A DNA stretch of 11,657 nt, taken from assembly GCA_964507185.1 (NCBI GenBank), contig CAZDOY010000073.1, forward strand, positions 1-11,657, given 5' to 3'. Shown here piece after piece: positions 1 through 5,903 of this stretch. Under the pieces are notes generated by a model that was given only the letters and a program-made list of their open reading frames with translations, had not been told where the DNA came from and searched no databases. Every line of letters begins with the position of its first letter. Positions within the stretch are counted from its first letter, which is position 1. The DNA comes from CAVRTJ01 sp964507185. Its GTDB lineage: Bacteria; Acidobacteriota; UBA4820; DSQY01. The position numbers were made by a program, and so were the translations under genes.

Positions 1-890
1 CTCGCGAGGATCGTTCCCCCGTTACCCGCGGCCACGTACGTGGCACCGTCCCATGCGATGGCGTTGAGACGGGCGTACGTGCCCGTTGCTTCGGAGGCCC
101 AGTTCTCTCCATCTGTGCTCGTGACTACTTCGCCCAAGCTCAGGCCTAAAATCCTGGAGCCATCCCAGTAGAGTCTGGAGACATCCATCAGGGAGGACTC
201 CACTCCCAGATCGTCCCACGTAACCCCGTCAGCGCTTTTGAAGGCATGGCCGCCGTTCGACACAGCGAAGAAGCAGGAGCCGGCGTATACACAGGACTTC
301 AGGTAAACGCCCGCCGAGATCGCCTGACGGGTCCAGTGCTCGCCGTCGAGGCTCATGAGGACCCCGCCGCCACTGTCCGCCGCAACGAGTATGCCCCCGC
401 CCATGGCGAGACTTGTCAGCCATTCGTTCGTTCCCGACGACCGGGCCGTCCAGGCTAGACCGTCCGGACTCGTGAGGATGGTGCCGCCGTCACCGACGGC
501 CACGAAGCGTGACCCGGTGAACACACAGGCCGAAAGGGTGTTTGTCGTCCCCGAAGGAACGGCCGTCCAGTTCGTGCCGTCCTCGCTCGCGAGGATGACG
601 CCGCCCGCGCCCATCGCCACCCAGCGTCCGTTTCCTTCGCATACGCCGCCCAGGGCCTCGCTGGTGACGGCCGGGGGGTAGTTCCAGGTATGGCCGTCCA
701 GGCTCGTCTGGATCCGGCCCAGATCGCCGACGGCCACGAAGAGGCCGCCGCCCCAGGCGGCCCCGTAGAGGTTGTCGCCGTGCGGCAGGGGGTTGATCCA
801 CTGCCACGTTTCGCCGCATCCCTGCGCGAACACCGCGATCGATGCCGCCATGACAGCTGTAAGGAAAAAGGCCTTCACCATCCTGCACAT
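1..890 (-). CDS. Secreted Asp-box/BNR-like repeat protein (3' end outside window)
   Basis: The frame is open from an ATG at 890 to the window edge, giving 296 codons with no stop. The start is set by AGGAGG eight bases upstream; a second ATG at 881 is in frame but too far from it. Residues 1-23 form a signal peptide (hydrophobic core FFLTAVMAASIAVFA, likely cleaved after VFA). The rest is a tandem repeat with a strict 39-residue period: the motif SxDGxxW ends at Trp69, 108, 147, 186, 225 and 264, each preceded by a strand such as FVAVGDGGTILT. A seventh unit runs off the edge. The motif resembles the Asp box of BNR/sialidase and Ycf48-type beta-propellers, one residue shorter than the classical form. 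By family analogy the product is an exported propeller for binding or assembly; no enzymatic residues can be recognised. A TATACT hexamer at 973-978 (minus) could be its -10, without a good -35. Confidence 0.85.
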   Translation of the reverse strand, partial: MCRMVKAFFLTAVMAASIAVFAQGCGETWQWINPLPHGDNLYGAAWGGGLFVAVGDLGRIQTSLDGHTWNYPPAVTSEALGGVCEGNGRWVAMGAGGVILASEDGTNWTAVPSGTTNTLSACVFTGSRFVAVGDGGTILTSPDGLAWTARSSGTNEWLTSLAMGGGILVAADSGGGVLMSLDGEHWTRQAISAGVYLKSCVYAGSCFFAVSNGGHAFKSADGVTWDDLGVESSLMDVSRLYWDGSRILGLSLGEVVTSTDGENWASEATGTYARLNAIAWDGATYVAAGNGGTILA

Positions 891-1017
891 GTCATTCCCC
901 TCCTGTTGTGCGGGTCGTCCTTCGGGCAAAACGGCCGCGGTCATGTTTACATCCTGTCAACTGCCTACATCAAGTATAACGCACGAGACGCAGAAATCCC
1001 GCGCACCTGGCGGAGAC

Positions 1018-1200
1018 GCGAGTAAGTGAGCAGGGGAATTGGTGAGTCCGGTGTTCGCCTGCCTTCGAAGGCCTCCCGTATGCCTCGTCCGTAGCGGCCG
1101 ATGGCAATCGGCCGATTCGGCCGGCTCCCGCCGGCCGCTACAACGGCTCGTCCCGAGCCGTTTTCAAATCCCAATTCCCGAATCCAAAATCCCAAATATT
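1018..1200 (+). repeat. Mosaic intergenic repeat, copy A (with nested palindromes)
   Basis: The gene-free stretch 891-1222 is mostly this element. It opens with four degenerate octamers (1018-1049: GCGAGTAA, GTGAGCAG, GGGAATTG, GTGAGTCC) and the palindromic core GCCTTCGAAGGC at 1061-1072. Nested palindromes follow: GTAGCGGCCG at 1091-1100 with its complement at 1132-1141, AATCGGCCGATT at 1106-1117, and GGCCGGC/GCCGGCC at 1119-1136. A hairpin with 9-bp arms (AACGGCTCG) lies at 1142-1162. It ends in five heptamers at 1166-1200 (AAATCCC, AATTCCC, GAATCCA, AAATCCC, AAATATT). The octamers and core match the copy at 10025-10188; the heptamers match those at 10168 and 11582. The heptamer phase holds through substitutions, so this is a decayed tandem array. 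Function is unknown. Confidence 0.7.
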
Positions 1201-1222
1201 CTCTCTTCAGGGTTCACCCTGG

Positions 1223-1492
1223 CTACTCCTCCGCCACTTCCCTGAGCAGCGCGGTATAAAAATCAAGGCAGTGTTGCTTGATGTCCTCGGTCTGGCCGGG
1301 TGTGAGGTCCGTCCGGTCTCGGACGGCGGCTTCGAAGGCGGCTTCGGCGCGGTCGCGGATGACCTGCCGCATGACAAGGTTGACGTAGTCGCGGCTGAGG
1401 TGCTTAGCACGGCACAGGTGCTTTATGTCGGCGCGGGCGAGTCGAATCCAGTCCTTGATGCCCTCGTCGTCCTCGGCTCTGGCGATGCTCAT
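1223..1492 (-). CDS. Small hypothetical cytoplasmic protein (89 aa)
   Basis: I do not recognise the family. The frame could extend upstream to an ATG at 1597, but that extension is Arg/Gly/Thr-rich and looks non-coding, and AAGGGG sits just before the ATG at 1492, so the shorter start is preferred. The 89-residue product begins MSIARAEDDEGIKDWIRLAR. It has no membrane segment or signal peptide and looks almost wholly helical, with alternating Arg/Lys/Glu/Asp and hydrophobic residues. A possible hinge DLTPGQ lies at residues 62-67, and cysteines at 27 and 74 have no partner motif. A two-copy dyad element and a -10-like hexamer lie about 100 bases upstream, a layout shared with the GIY-YIG gene at 3640-3993, so the two genes may be co-regulated. 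It could be a small regulatory or toxin/antitoxin-type protein, but nothing in the sequence proves this. Confidence 0.6.
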   Translation of the reverse strand: MSIARAEDDEGIKDWIRLARADIKHLCRAKHLSRDYVNLVMRQVIRDRAEAAFEAAVRDRTDLTPGQTEDIKQHCLDFYTALLREVAEE

Positions 1493-1592
1493 GGCGGCCC
1501 CTTGACCTTGTCCCGGACATTCCTGTCGGGTCGTCCGCCCTGACGGCGTCCTTGCTTTCCTCTCGGGGTCCCTCGTTCCCCTGGTGACGTTT

Positions 1593-1677
1593 AACATAAT
1601 GCCCTGGCCGCCGCTTCGCCTCCAACCAGAGTTGTAGATGCCTACCGTCTGCTCTCCAACCAGAGTTGTAGATGCCT
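1593..1677 (-). promoter_or_regulatory. Putative activator-dependent promoter with two tandem dyad sites
   Basis: Two identical 24-bp units lie at 1620-1643 and 1654-1677 (period 34). Each contains the imperfect dyad CTCCAACCAGAGTTGTAG: arms CTcCAAC and GTTGtAG around CAGA. Read on the minus strand, the inner copy is followed after exactly 21 bases by TATGTT (1598-1593), a possible -10, about 100 bases before the start of the 89-residue gene. No TTGACA-like -35 is present at normal spacing. If TATGTT begins at -12, the inner dyad is centred near -42.5 and the outer one near -76.5, positions typical of class II and upstream activator sites. The repeats and spacing are seen directly; promoter function is inferred. 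Confidence 0.4.
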
Positions 1678-1750
1678 GCGGAGAAGTACCTTGAAATTGA
1701 GGTCAGGATGTTGGATCTCCAGACATTCCAGCATGGTTCTAGATTAACCG

Positions 1751-1779
1751 TTGACTTGTCCGCCAGAGCTCTCTATGAT
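1751..1779 (+). promoter_or_regulatory. Sigma70-type promoter for the zinc-ribbon membrane protein gene
   Basis: TTGACT (1751-1756) and TATGAT (1774-1779) are separated by exactly 17 bases, each matching the housekeeping consensus at five of six positions. Transcription would start near 1786, giving a leader of about 37 bases before the ATG at 1823. The -35 TTG is also a possible in-frame TTG start codon, which would give a spurious 24-residue N-terminal extension. Confidence 0.6.
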
Positions 1780-1822
1780 GAATGTGTCAGCCGGGAACCA
1801 CGACCTTGGGAGCGGTAAACTC

Positions 1823-3013
1823 ATGGAAAAGCGATGTCCATCATGCGGGATGGTCCATTCGGAGGATGCCACCGTATGCCCGTGTGGCGCGGCTCTCCCC
1901 GCACAGGAATCGGAGCTGAGGCAGTTCATCACGGCGAAGGTGAAAGCGCTCGTTCTTTGGCTGGTCATTTTCTTCGGCATCATGGCCTCCGTCTTTCTGC
2001 TGAGGCACTGCGCGGGCGTCCAGAATCAGGCGGACAACGGGGTCTGGAAGATCCGAAACCTCAAGAGGGCGAGGGTCTCGCTGAAAACGCCCGCCCCCCT
2101 CGAGCCCGTCCCAATCGATGATCGAAGCGTACCCGAGGCGGTCCGCAAAGCGACCGTCGCAAAGGATTTCTACAGCCTGAGAAGCCCCGGCCTCGACGTC
2201 GGTGTCGCGCGCATAGTACGCAAGGATTCCGCATCGGACGGTTCATTCATACCTGCATTGCCCGCGAGCCGGGGGGAGGAGTTCGACAGGAAACCGAAGG
2301 TGAATCCGTGCGTCGCGGGGAACATCCACGGTGTCTCCGCCAGGCTGCATTCCGAATTCAAGGGACGCGCTTACGATTCCATGCGCTACGTCTTCTATTC
2401 CGGGCCCGAGTACTGGCTCGTGATCGTCCGGTGGGCGGACGGCGACGGCGCCGCCCGTGATGCGGCCCTCAGGATTGCAGACTCCATAAAGATTGCGGGT
2501 AGCCCCATCCAGGTTCTGAAGTCTCCCGAACAGAGCCTCACCCAGTCCTGGCGAACCTATTCCCTGGTACCCGGGCGCCTGTCGGCATCGTCTCCAAATG
2601 GATGGAAGCCGATGGACAAGGATGCCGTAGCCATGGATTCCCAGTTGCCGTGCCGCCCGAACGACGCCAGGTATTTCTACTGCCAGTGCGGCGCGTCGAG
2701 CTTCGTGATCGGCACGGGCATCTGCAGCGAAGACCAGTCTTCATCCATGAAGAAGGCCTTCGACGATGCCGTTCACTTCCCGTCCACCGGCTCCGGCCCA
2801 TCGAAAGTCGCGCGCAGTATCGGCATCCTCGTGGGGCGCCGGGCGGTCGTCCGGTCCAGGACCTACGACGCTGGCAGCGGCAAGATGGTTGAACGGAGGG
2901 TTCTTGCGGCCGACGGCGTCCACGCGTGGCTCTTCGAGGCGACCTATCCCGCCGGAGACCCGGACGCTGCACAGCTCGCGGACCGCATCCAGGCGTCGAT
3001 CAAGGGCGACTGA
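1823..3013 (+). CDS. Zinc-ribbon single-pass membrane protein with tandem extracytoplasmic modules
   Basis: The ATG at 1823 (396 residues) is preferred: the protein then begins directly with MEKRCPSCG, and a good promoter covers the upstream frame. Residues 5-22 are a zinc ribbon with Cys5, Cys8, Cys19 and Cys21; the second pair is CxC rather than the usual CxxC. One membrane helix follows (about 42-60, VKALVLWLVIFFG), and the remaining 335 residues should be extracytoplasmic. This part appears to hold two similar alpha/beta modules, each closing with a helix ending in SIK (RIADSIKI and RIQASIKGD), reminiscent of PsbP/DUF1795-like folds; that comparison is from general pattern only. A ribbon-plus-helix N-terminus with an external sensor-like domain is common in uncharacterised bacterial proteins. 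The 3' end converges on the SnoaL-like gene, nine bases away. Specific function unknown. Confidence 0.8.
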   Translation: MEKRCPSCGMVHSEDATVCPCGAALPAQESELRQFITAKVKALVLWLVIFFGIMASVFLLRHCAGVQNQADNGVWKIRNLKRARVSLKTPAPLEPVPIDDRSVPEAVRKATVAKDFYSLRSPGLDVGVARIVRKDSASDGSFIPALPASRGEEFDRKPKVNPCVAGNIHGVSARLHSEFKGRAYDSMRYVFYSGPEYWLVIVRWADGDGAARDAALRIADSIKIAGSPIQVLKSPEQSLTQSWRTYSLVPGRLSASSPNGWKPMDKDAVAMDSQLPCRPNDARYFYCQCGASSFVIGTGICSEDQSSSMKKAFDDAVHFPSTGSGPSKVARSIGILVGRRAVVRSRTYDAGSGKMVERRVLAADGVHAWLFEATYPAGDPDAAQLADRIQASIKGD

Positions 3014-3022
3014 GGCAAACCT

Positions 3023-3424
3023 TCACTCAGCTTTGCCGGTCTGCATGGTGCGCCAGGCGACGCGCCACTTGCCTTCGGCGCGGGTGAAGACGAGGAAGTC
3101 GTGCCCCTTTTCGCGGTGAACTTCGCCTTCCATTTCGTACTCGATGACAAAGGGACAGACGGCCACGGCCACGTCGCCTACCACGTCCACCTGCGGGTCG
3201 GACGGGACGAAGTCCCGCGTCGTGCAGGCCCGGTCGTAATCGCGGTAGGATTGGACGTAGGCCTTGCGACCCGTCACGCGCTGGTGGGAGCCGGGCGGGG
3301 CGATGACGGCGTCATCGGTCACGAGTTCGCCTATATCGTCGTAGCGCCCGGCCAGCCAGAGGCCGTTGATCCGTTCGACGGCCCGATGAATGGCCTGGCG
3401 GTCGGGGGATGTACGTTCGGTCAT
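3023..3424 (-). CDS. NTF2/SnoaL-like (DUF4440-type) protein
   Basis: The 133-residue product has the length and pattern of a stand-alone cone-shaped NTF2-like domain. An N-terminal helix pair (AIHRAVERINGLWLAGRYDD) is followed by the turn LVTDDAVIAPPG, a mid helix (GRKAYVQSYRDY), and C-terminal strands DVAVAVCPFVIEYEM and HDFLVFTRAEGKWRVAWRTMQ. The motif DDAVIAPPG and the closing GKWRVAWRT are typical of SnoaL/DUF4440 proteins that bind small molecules or act as steroid-isomerase-like enzymes. The substrate cannot be read from the sequence. A strong AGGAGG tract lies just before the ATG at 3424. A possible 46-residue membrane peptide ends 21 bases upstream on the same strand, so the two may be co-transcribed. 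The gene converges with the zinc-ribbon gene. Confidence 0.8.
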   Translation of the reverse strand: MTERTSPDRQAIHRAVERINGLWLAGRYDDIGELVTDDAVIAPPGSHQRVTGRKAYVQSYRDYDRACTTRDFVPSDPQVDVVGDVAVAVCPFVIEYEMEGEVHREKGHDFLVFTRAEGKWRVAWRTMQTGKAE

Positions 3425-3445
3425 ATCCCCTCCTCCTCTTCGCCT

Positions 3446-3586
3446 TCAGTGCCCCTGTGTGCGCACACGCCCCGTTCGATCCGCAGCCTGAGCAAAGAGC
3501 CCGACGGCCGTGAGCAAAGCAATGCCGGCGAGCGTGGTCCGCACAAAACGGTTAACGCGGTCTTCCCCATGTAGTGTTGTCATCAT
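3446..3586 (-). CDS. Possible small membrane or exported peptide (46 aa)
   Basis: The frame starts with two consecutive ATGs (3586 and 3583) and encodes MMTTLHGEDRVNRFVR, then a hydrophobic stretch TLAGIALLTAVGLFAQAA, then a short polar tail ending RTQGH. This could be a membrane anchor or a signal peptide with little mature protein. The stop lies 21 bases before the SnoaL-like start, consistent with a short upstream cistron. Against it: no clear ribosome-binding site precedes the ATGs, the frame stays open further upstream with non-coding-looking composition, and it may be the decayed start of a longer exported protein. No family is recognised. Confidence 0.35.
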   Translation of the reverse strand: MMTTLHGEDRVNRFVRTTLAGIALLTAVGLFAQAADRTGRVRTQGH

Positions 3587-3639
3587 AACACGGGCCGCGC
3601 GGGTGAACGGCGGTGTAGCTACGCGTCTCCGATTGTCGT

Positions 3640-3993
3640 CTATTCGGGAATGCCGCAGATGGGACACCGCCAGCTGGAATCGGCGGGCCGGTCGGGATGT
3701 GCGTTGTTTTCGAGGATCTGGACACCGCCGAATTCGTGGAAGTTCACACACTCCTTCTCGAAGGCCTCCCTCGAGGAGGAAGCGTAACTGAACTTGAAGC
3801 TCGTGTACCGCTTTTCGAGCCAGGCCTTCAGCCGGCCGTTGAGGTCCCTGTCGGAGCGGCCGATGTAGGACACGTAGAACGTGCCGCCATCAACCGTTCC
3901 GAGCGCGTAGTTCCCGGGGGACGTGACCGGGATGTTCGCGTCAATGCTCTCCGGGGCCAGATCGAACGGGCCCATCATGCCAAGCGCCGTCAC
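3640..3993 (-). CDS. GIY-YIG nuclease-like protein with C-terminal CxxC
   Basis: A GTG at 3993 is chosen as start because AAAGGAGG lies four bases before it; the upstream extension is Pro/Arg-rich and looks untranslated. The product has 117 residues. NYALG (28-32) stands where GIY is expected, FYVSYIGRS (39-47) supplies the YIG part and its following Arg, and a helix with Arg54 (NGRLKAWL) follows. Glu79/Glu81 in AFEKEC and the Asn96-Asn97 of ENNAHPDRP fit the metal-binding Glu and structural Asn of the fold. The tail carries CPIC (Cys110, Cys113), a possible half zinc site. GIY-YIG domains cut DNA in repair, restriction and homing; this compact version has no DNA-binding partner domain, so catalysis is unproven. 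A dyad plus -10-like promoter shared with the 89-residue gene lies upstream. Confidence 0.75.
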   Translation of the reverse strand: MTALGMMGPFDLAPESIDANIPVTSPGNYALGTVDGGTFYVSYIGRSDRDLNGRLKAWLEKRYTSFKFSYASSSREAFEKECVNFHEFGGVQILENNAHPDRPADSSWRCPICGIPE

Positions 3994-4081
3994 GGGTCCT
4001 CCTTTCCGGGCATATGGGGGGAGTCGCGGGAGCGCAGGGCGAAACCGGTACGCTCCGGTCCGCCACCCCCCCAAGAGGACC

Positions 4082-4127
4082 AATATAGTGCCGGCGGAAC
4101 CGCCTGACCTCCAACCAGAGTTGTAGA
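4082..4127 (-). promoter_or_regulatory. Putative dyad-controlled promoter of the GIY-YIG-like gene
   Basis: A third copy of the dyad CTCCAACCAGAGTTGTAG lies at 4109-4126. On the minus strand it is followed after 21 bases by TATATT (4087-4082), about 89 bases before the GTG start at 3993. Spacing and several bases between (A.GCGG and GGCA before the hexamer) match the promoter at 1593-1677. The intervening DNA also holds GGCGGAACCGCC (4093-4104), a second inverted repeat. No TTGACA-like box is present. Function is inferred from conserved spacing. Confidence 0.4.
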
Positions 4128-4277
4128 CGAGGCAGATGGGTGGCGGAAATCGGAAGGGGCCGCCCCTTTCCTGCTCGGGTCGGTAAAGGCCACGCGCACA
4201 TGGGGAGGATGGAGATTGCGGGACGTTATGCGGACACCGTACGCTGTTCCAGGAAGGTGCTCAAAGGGAGGTGATTC

Positions 4278-4817
4278 ATGACGAAGCCTGCCGATAATAC
4301 AGCTGACAATAGCAACTGGCGTATTAAGCCCATCCCCTTTCGTGATTCTGCTTCTATGGTAGATACGAATTGGGGAGCGGTTCTCGGAGCCCTATTTTTC
4401 GTTGGTGGAATCTTTGCCGGCCTGAAAGCAACACCACTGTTTACAATCTCTATCGTTGGACTGGTGCTGGCGCTGGTCAGCATTCTGTTTCGGGGGCAAA
4501 TGGTCAGGAGAAACCGGAAACATGTTTTGGCCCGATGCACGGACAGGGAATGGAAAAGAGTCCTCGGGGCACCGGGCCAGAGGGGTGGAGCAAGAGAGGC
4601 CTGGACCTTTCTACTTCTTTGCGAGTTCGAATTGGATGGAACACGGTACACGGTCACACCGGGATATTGGTCCACTTTTGTTTCGGAGGGCCACCTCCGG
4701 AGGTTCCTGGACAAGGTGATCTCTCCGGATGGAAAGTGTCGGCTCTGGGTAAACCCCAAGAACCCGCTCCAAGCGGAACTCATTGCCGATGACATCGCAG
4801 ACTTTTTGCTGCACTGA
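4278..4817 (+). CDS. DUF3592-like two-helix membrane protein
   Basis: The ATG at 4278 is preceded by GGGAGGTGATTC, a clear ribosome-binding site. The 179-residue product has a polar N-terminus, membrane helices at about 32-49 (NWGAVLGALFFVGGIFAG) and 53-71 (PLFTISIVGLVLALVSILF), then a basic stretch MVRRNRKH likely facing the cytoplasm. The C-terminal domain (84-170) has the DUF3592 pattern: FLLLCEFELDGTRYTVTPGY, then GKCRLWVNPKNPLQAELI, where V-x-x-P-x-N-P is the usual signature. DUF3592 proteins are widespread and uncharacterised; the role is unknown. Base composition is somewhat more AT-rich than the neighbours, possibly a sign of separate acquisition, but this was judged by eye. It diverges from the GIY-YIG-like gene. 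Confidence 0.75.
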   Translation: MTKPADNTADNSNWRIKPIPFRDSASMVDTNWGAVLGALFFVGGIFAGLKATPLFTISIVGLVLALVSILFRGQMVRRNRKHVLARCTDREWKRVLGAPGQRGGAREAWTFLLLCEFELDGTRYTVTPGYWSTFVSEGHLRRFLDKVISPDGKCRLWVNPKNPLQAELIADDIADFLLH

Positions 4818-4828
4818 CACGAATTCCG

Positions 4829-5039
4829 TGAATCCCGGGGACACTATACCTAGCAGGCTGCTGATAAACTCTCGCAGGTCGCGTTGCGGGCACCACTGCT
4901 CCGAATGCACGACGTCGCGGCGCCGTCGATGCCGGGGCGCATCGTCCAGGCGCGAGAACACAGAAGTCGGTGCCGGGACCCGACCATCTCATCGGACGAT
5001 TTTTCGAATCGAGGATTGTGTGTCGTGTCCCCTGAATCA
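4829..5039. mobile_element. Short inverted-repeat element (MITE-like or transposon remnant)
   Basis: The gene-free stretch 4818-5150 contains imperfect terminal inverted repeats. TGAATCCCGGGGACAC at 4829-4844 matches the complement of GTGTCCCCTGAATCA at 5025-5039, with a perfect 8-bp inner arm GGGGACAC/GTGTCCCC. About 180 bases lie between, with no plausible reading frame. The left arm is followed by ACTATACC and AGCAGGCTGCTGATAAACTC, which resembles, from memory, termini of REP-associated and IS1182-type transposons; no transposase remains. No clear target-site duplication is seen. It lies between the convergent DUF3592-like and MshEN genes, so an insertion here would be neutral. Confidence 0.45.
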
Positions 5040-5113
5040 AACATGGACATCAGAATATGCCGTCCTTCGTGTCCAAGGAAAGCAGGGGCGCGTTAACTTA
5101 TTATTCGCCAACA

Positions 5114-5131
5114 CCGGCCGGCCGGCCGGCC
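5114..5131 (-). terminator. CCGG tandem palindrome, possible terminator of the MshEN gene
   Basis: Four and a half CCGG units form a perfect palindrome 19 bases beyond the MshEN stop codon. In RNA it would fold into a very stable GC hairpin. No T tract follows on the minus strand, so intrinsic termination would be atypical; it may instead be a simple repeat. Confidence 0.3.
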
Positions 5132-5150
5132 TCGGAAGGGGTTCTGCCCG

Positions 5151-5759
5151 CTAGCGGACTTTGCGCTCGCTGATGAGGGCTCGCAGTTCGACGAGCGTGG
5201 CTTCGATGCGGTCGAGGTGGTCGTGAATCTGCCGGAACTGCCGCCCGAAGACCTCCATCTCCTCGATCTCTTTCACAAGTTCCGGAAACAGCCCCAATTC
5301 GCCACCGAGGCTCCCTTCCGGCCCGGGTTTTTCCTCGGGGTAATAGCGGTGGAGGGCGTCCTCGATGCTCGACTGGGGGGCTACCATGGGGACCACCACC
5401 ATCTTCGTGTGGGCCTCCAGCGCCTCGATCGTCTCGAGGTCCATGGGATCGGCCATCGCCACGTACAGCCGCCTGTCCTGCGCCTTGATGGGGACGGCGT
5501 GATACATCAGCGCCAGGCCGCGCGGCACCTTGGTCAGCGCGGCGGGAGGGACATCCACGTTGTTGAAGGACACGCACGGCATGTTGAGCTGTCTGGAAAG
5601 GAAGGCGGCCAGAACGTTCTCGTCGATGAAGTGCAGGGCGATAAGGGTCGAGCCGAAGCGCGTCCCGCGGAGTTTCTGCTCTTCGAGCGCGATTTTGAGC
5701 TGCACCTCGTCAATGAGATTGGCTTCGAGCAGAAGTTCACCCAGCCTCGGCTTTCTCAT
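5151..5759 (-). CDS. Stand-alone MshEN (GspE/PilB N-terminal) domain protein with coiled coil
   Basis: The ATG at 5759 follows GGGGAG by five bases, giving 202 residues. Residues 5-28 and 34-57 are two 24-residue motifs of the form RLGxxL...L...L..Q separated by five residues, exactly the arrangement of the cyclic-di-GMP-binding MshEN domain. The usual glycine at the tenth position is Asn14 in the first and His43 in the second, so binding may be weakened. The fold continues with the typical LNMPCVSFNNVDV, LYVAMADPMDLETIEAL and VVPMVAPQSSIEDALHRYY. No Walker ATPase domain follows; instead a Gly/Pro/Glu linker leads to a predicted coiled coil (about 160-200, LVKEIEEMEVFGRQ, DHLDRIEATLVELR). The family normally controls type II secretion or pilus ATPases, so this may be a free adaptor or sensor. 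ispH lies 144 bases upstream on the same strand. Confidence 0.88.
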   Translation of the reverse strand: MRKPRLGELLLEANLIDEVQLKIALEEQKLRGTRFGSTLIALHFIDENVLAAFLSRQLNMPCVSFNNVDVPPAALTKVPRGLALMYHAVPIKAQDRRLYVAMADPMDLETIEALEAHTKMVVVPMVAPQSSIEDALHRYYPEEKPGPEGSLGGELGLFPELVKEIEEMEVFGRQFRQIHDHLDRIEATLVELRALISERKVR

Positions 5760-5762
5760 GGT

Positions 5763-5847
5763 ATCTCCCCTCAGTAGTCTGCCACTCAAGGGTACCTCGT
5801 GCGCATGAATAAGACAAGAGAATCACGCATCTCCGATTACGGGAGAT
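5763..5847 (-). promoter_or_regulatory. Leader with two alternative pairings, one masking the ribosome-binding site
   Basis: On the minus strand ATCTCCC (5847-5841) can form a local hairpin with GGAGAT (5834-5829; 6 bp). It can instead pair over 7 bp with GGGAGAT (5769-5763), which contains the Shine-Dalgarno sequence of the MshEN gene. The two pairings exclude each other, as in translational switches. The complementarity is seen directly; function is speculative, because CTCC-type matches to an RBS also occur by chance. Confidence 0.25.
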
Positions 5848-5903
5848 CATCGCTCCTGCAGCTCCCGGTCCCGCCGGGCTGTCGGTGTTCGCGGAGGACG
5901 TCG

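Noticed and set aside
490..888. 132-codon minus-strand frame in the first region
   Set aside because: Arg/Gly/Pro-rich translation with no motif, in a frame overlapping the repeat protein, which has an RBS, a signal peptide and a strict repeat.
1..890. Lipoprotein signal (Cys25 after VFAQG)
   Set aside because: AQGC does not fit a lipobox well; cleavage by signal peptidase I after VFA is more likely.
1142..1164. Perfect 9-bp hairpin followed by TTTT as an intrinsic terminator
   Set aside because: The T run follows on the plus strand, but both flanking genes are on the minus strand; it also belongs to repeat copy A.
1620..1677. CRISPR-like array from two identical 24-bp units
   Set aside because: Only two units with a 10-base interval, a third isolated copy 2.4 kb away, and no cas genes; fixed spacing to -10-like hexamers explains them better.
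3640..3993. Homing endonuclease or phage-defence island
   Set aside because: No intron, intein, integrase or restriction partner is visible; the gene stands alone among chromosomal genes.
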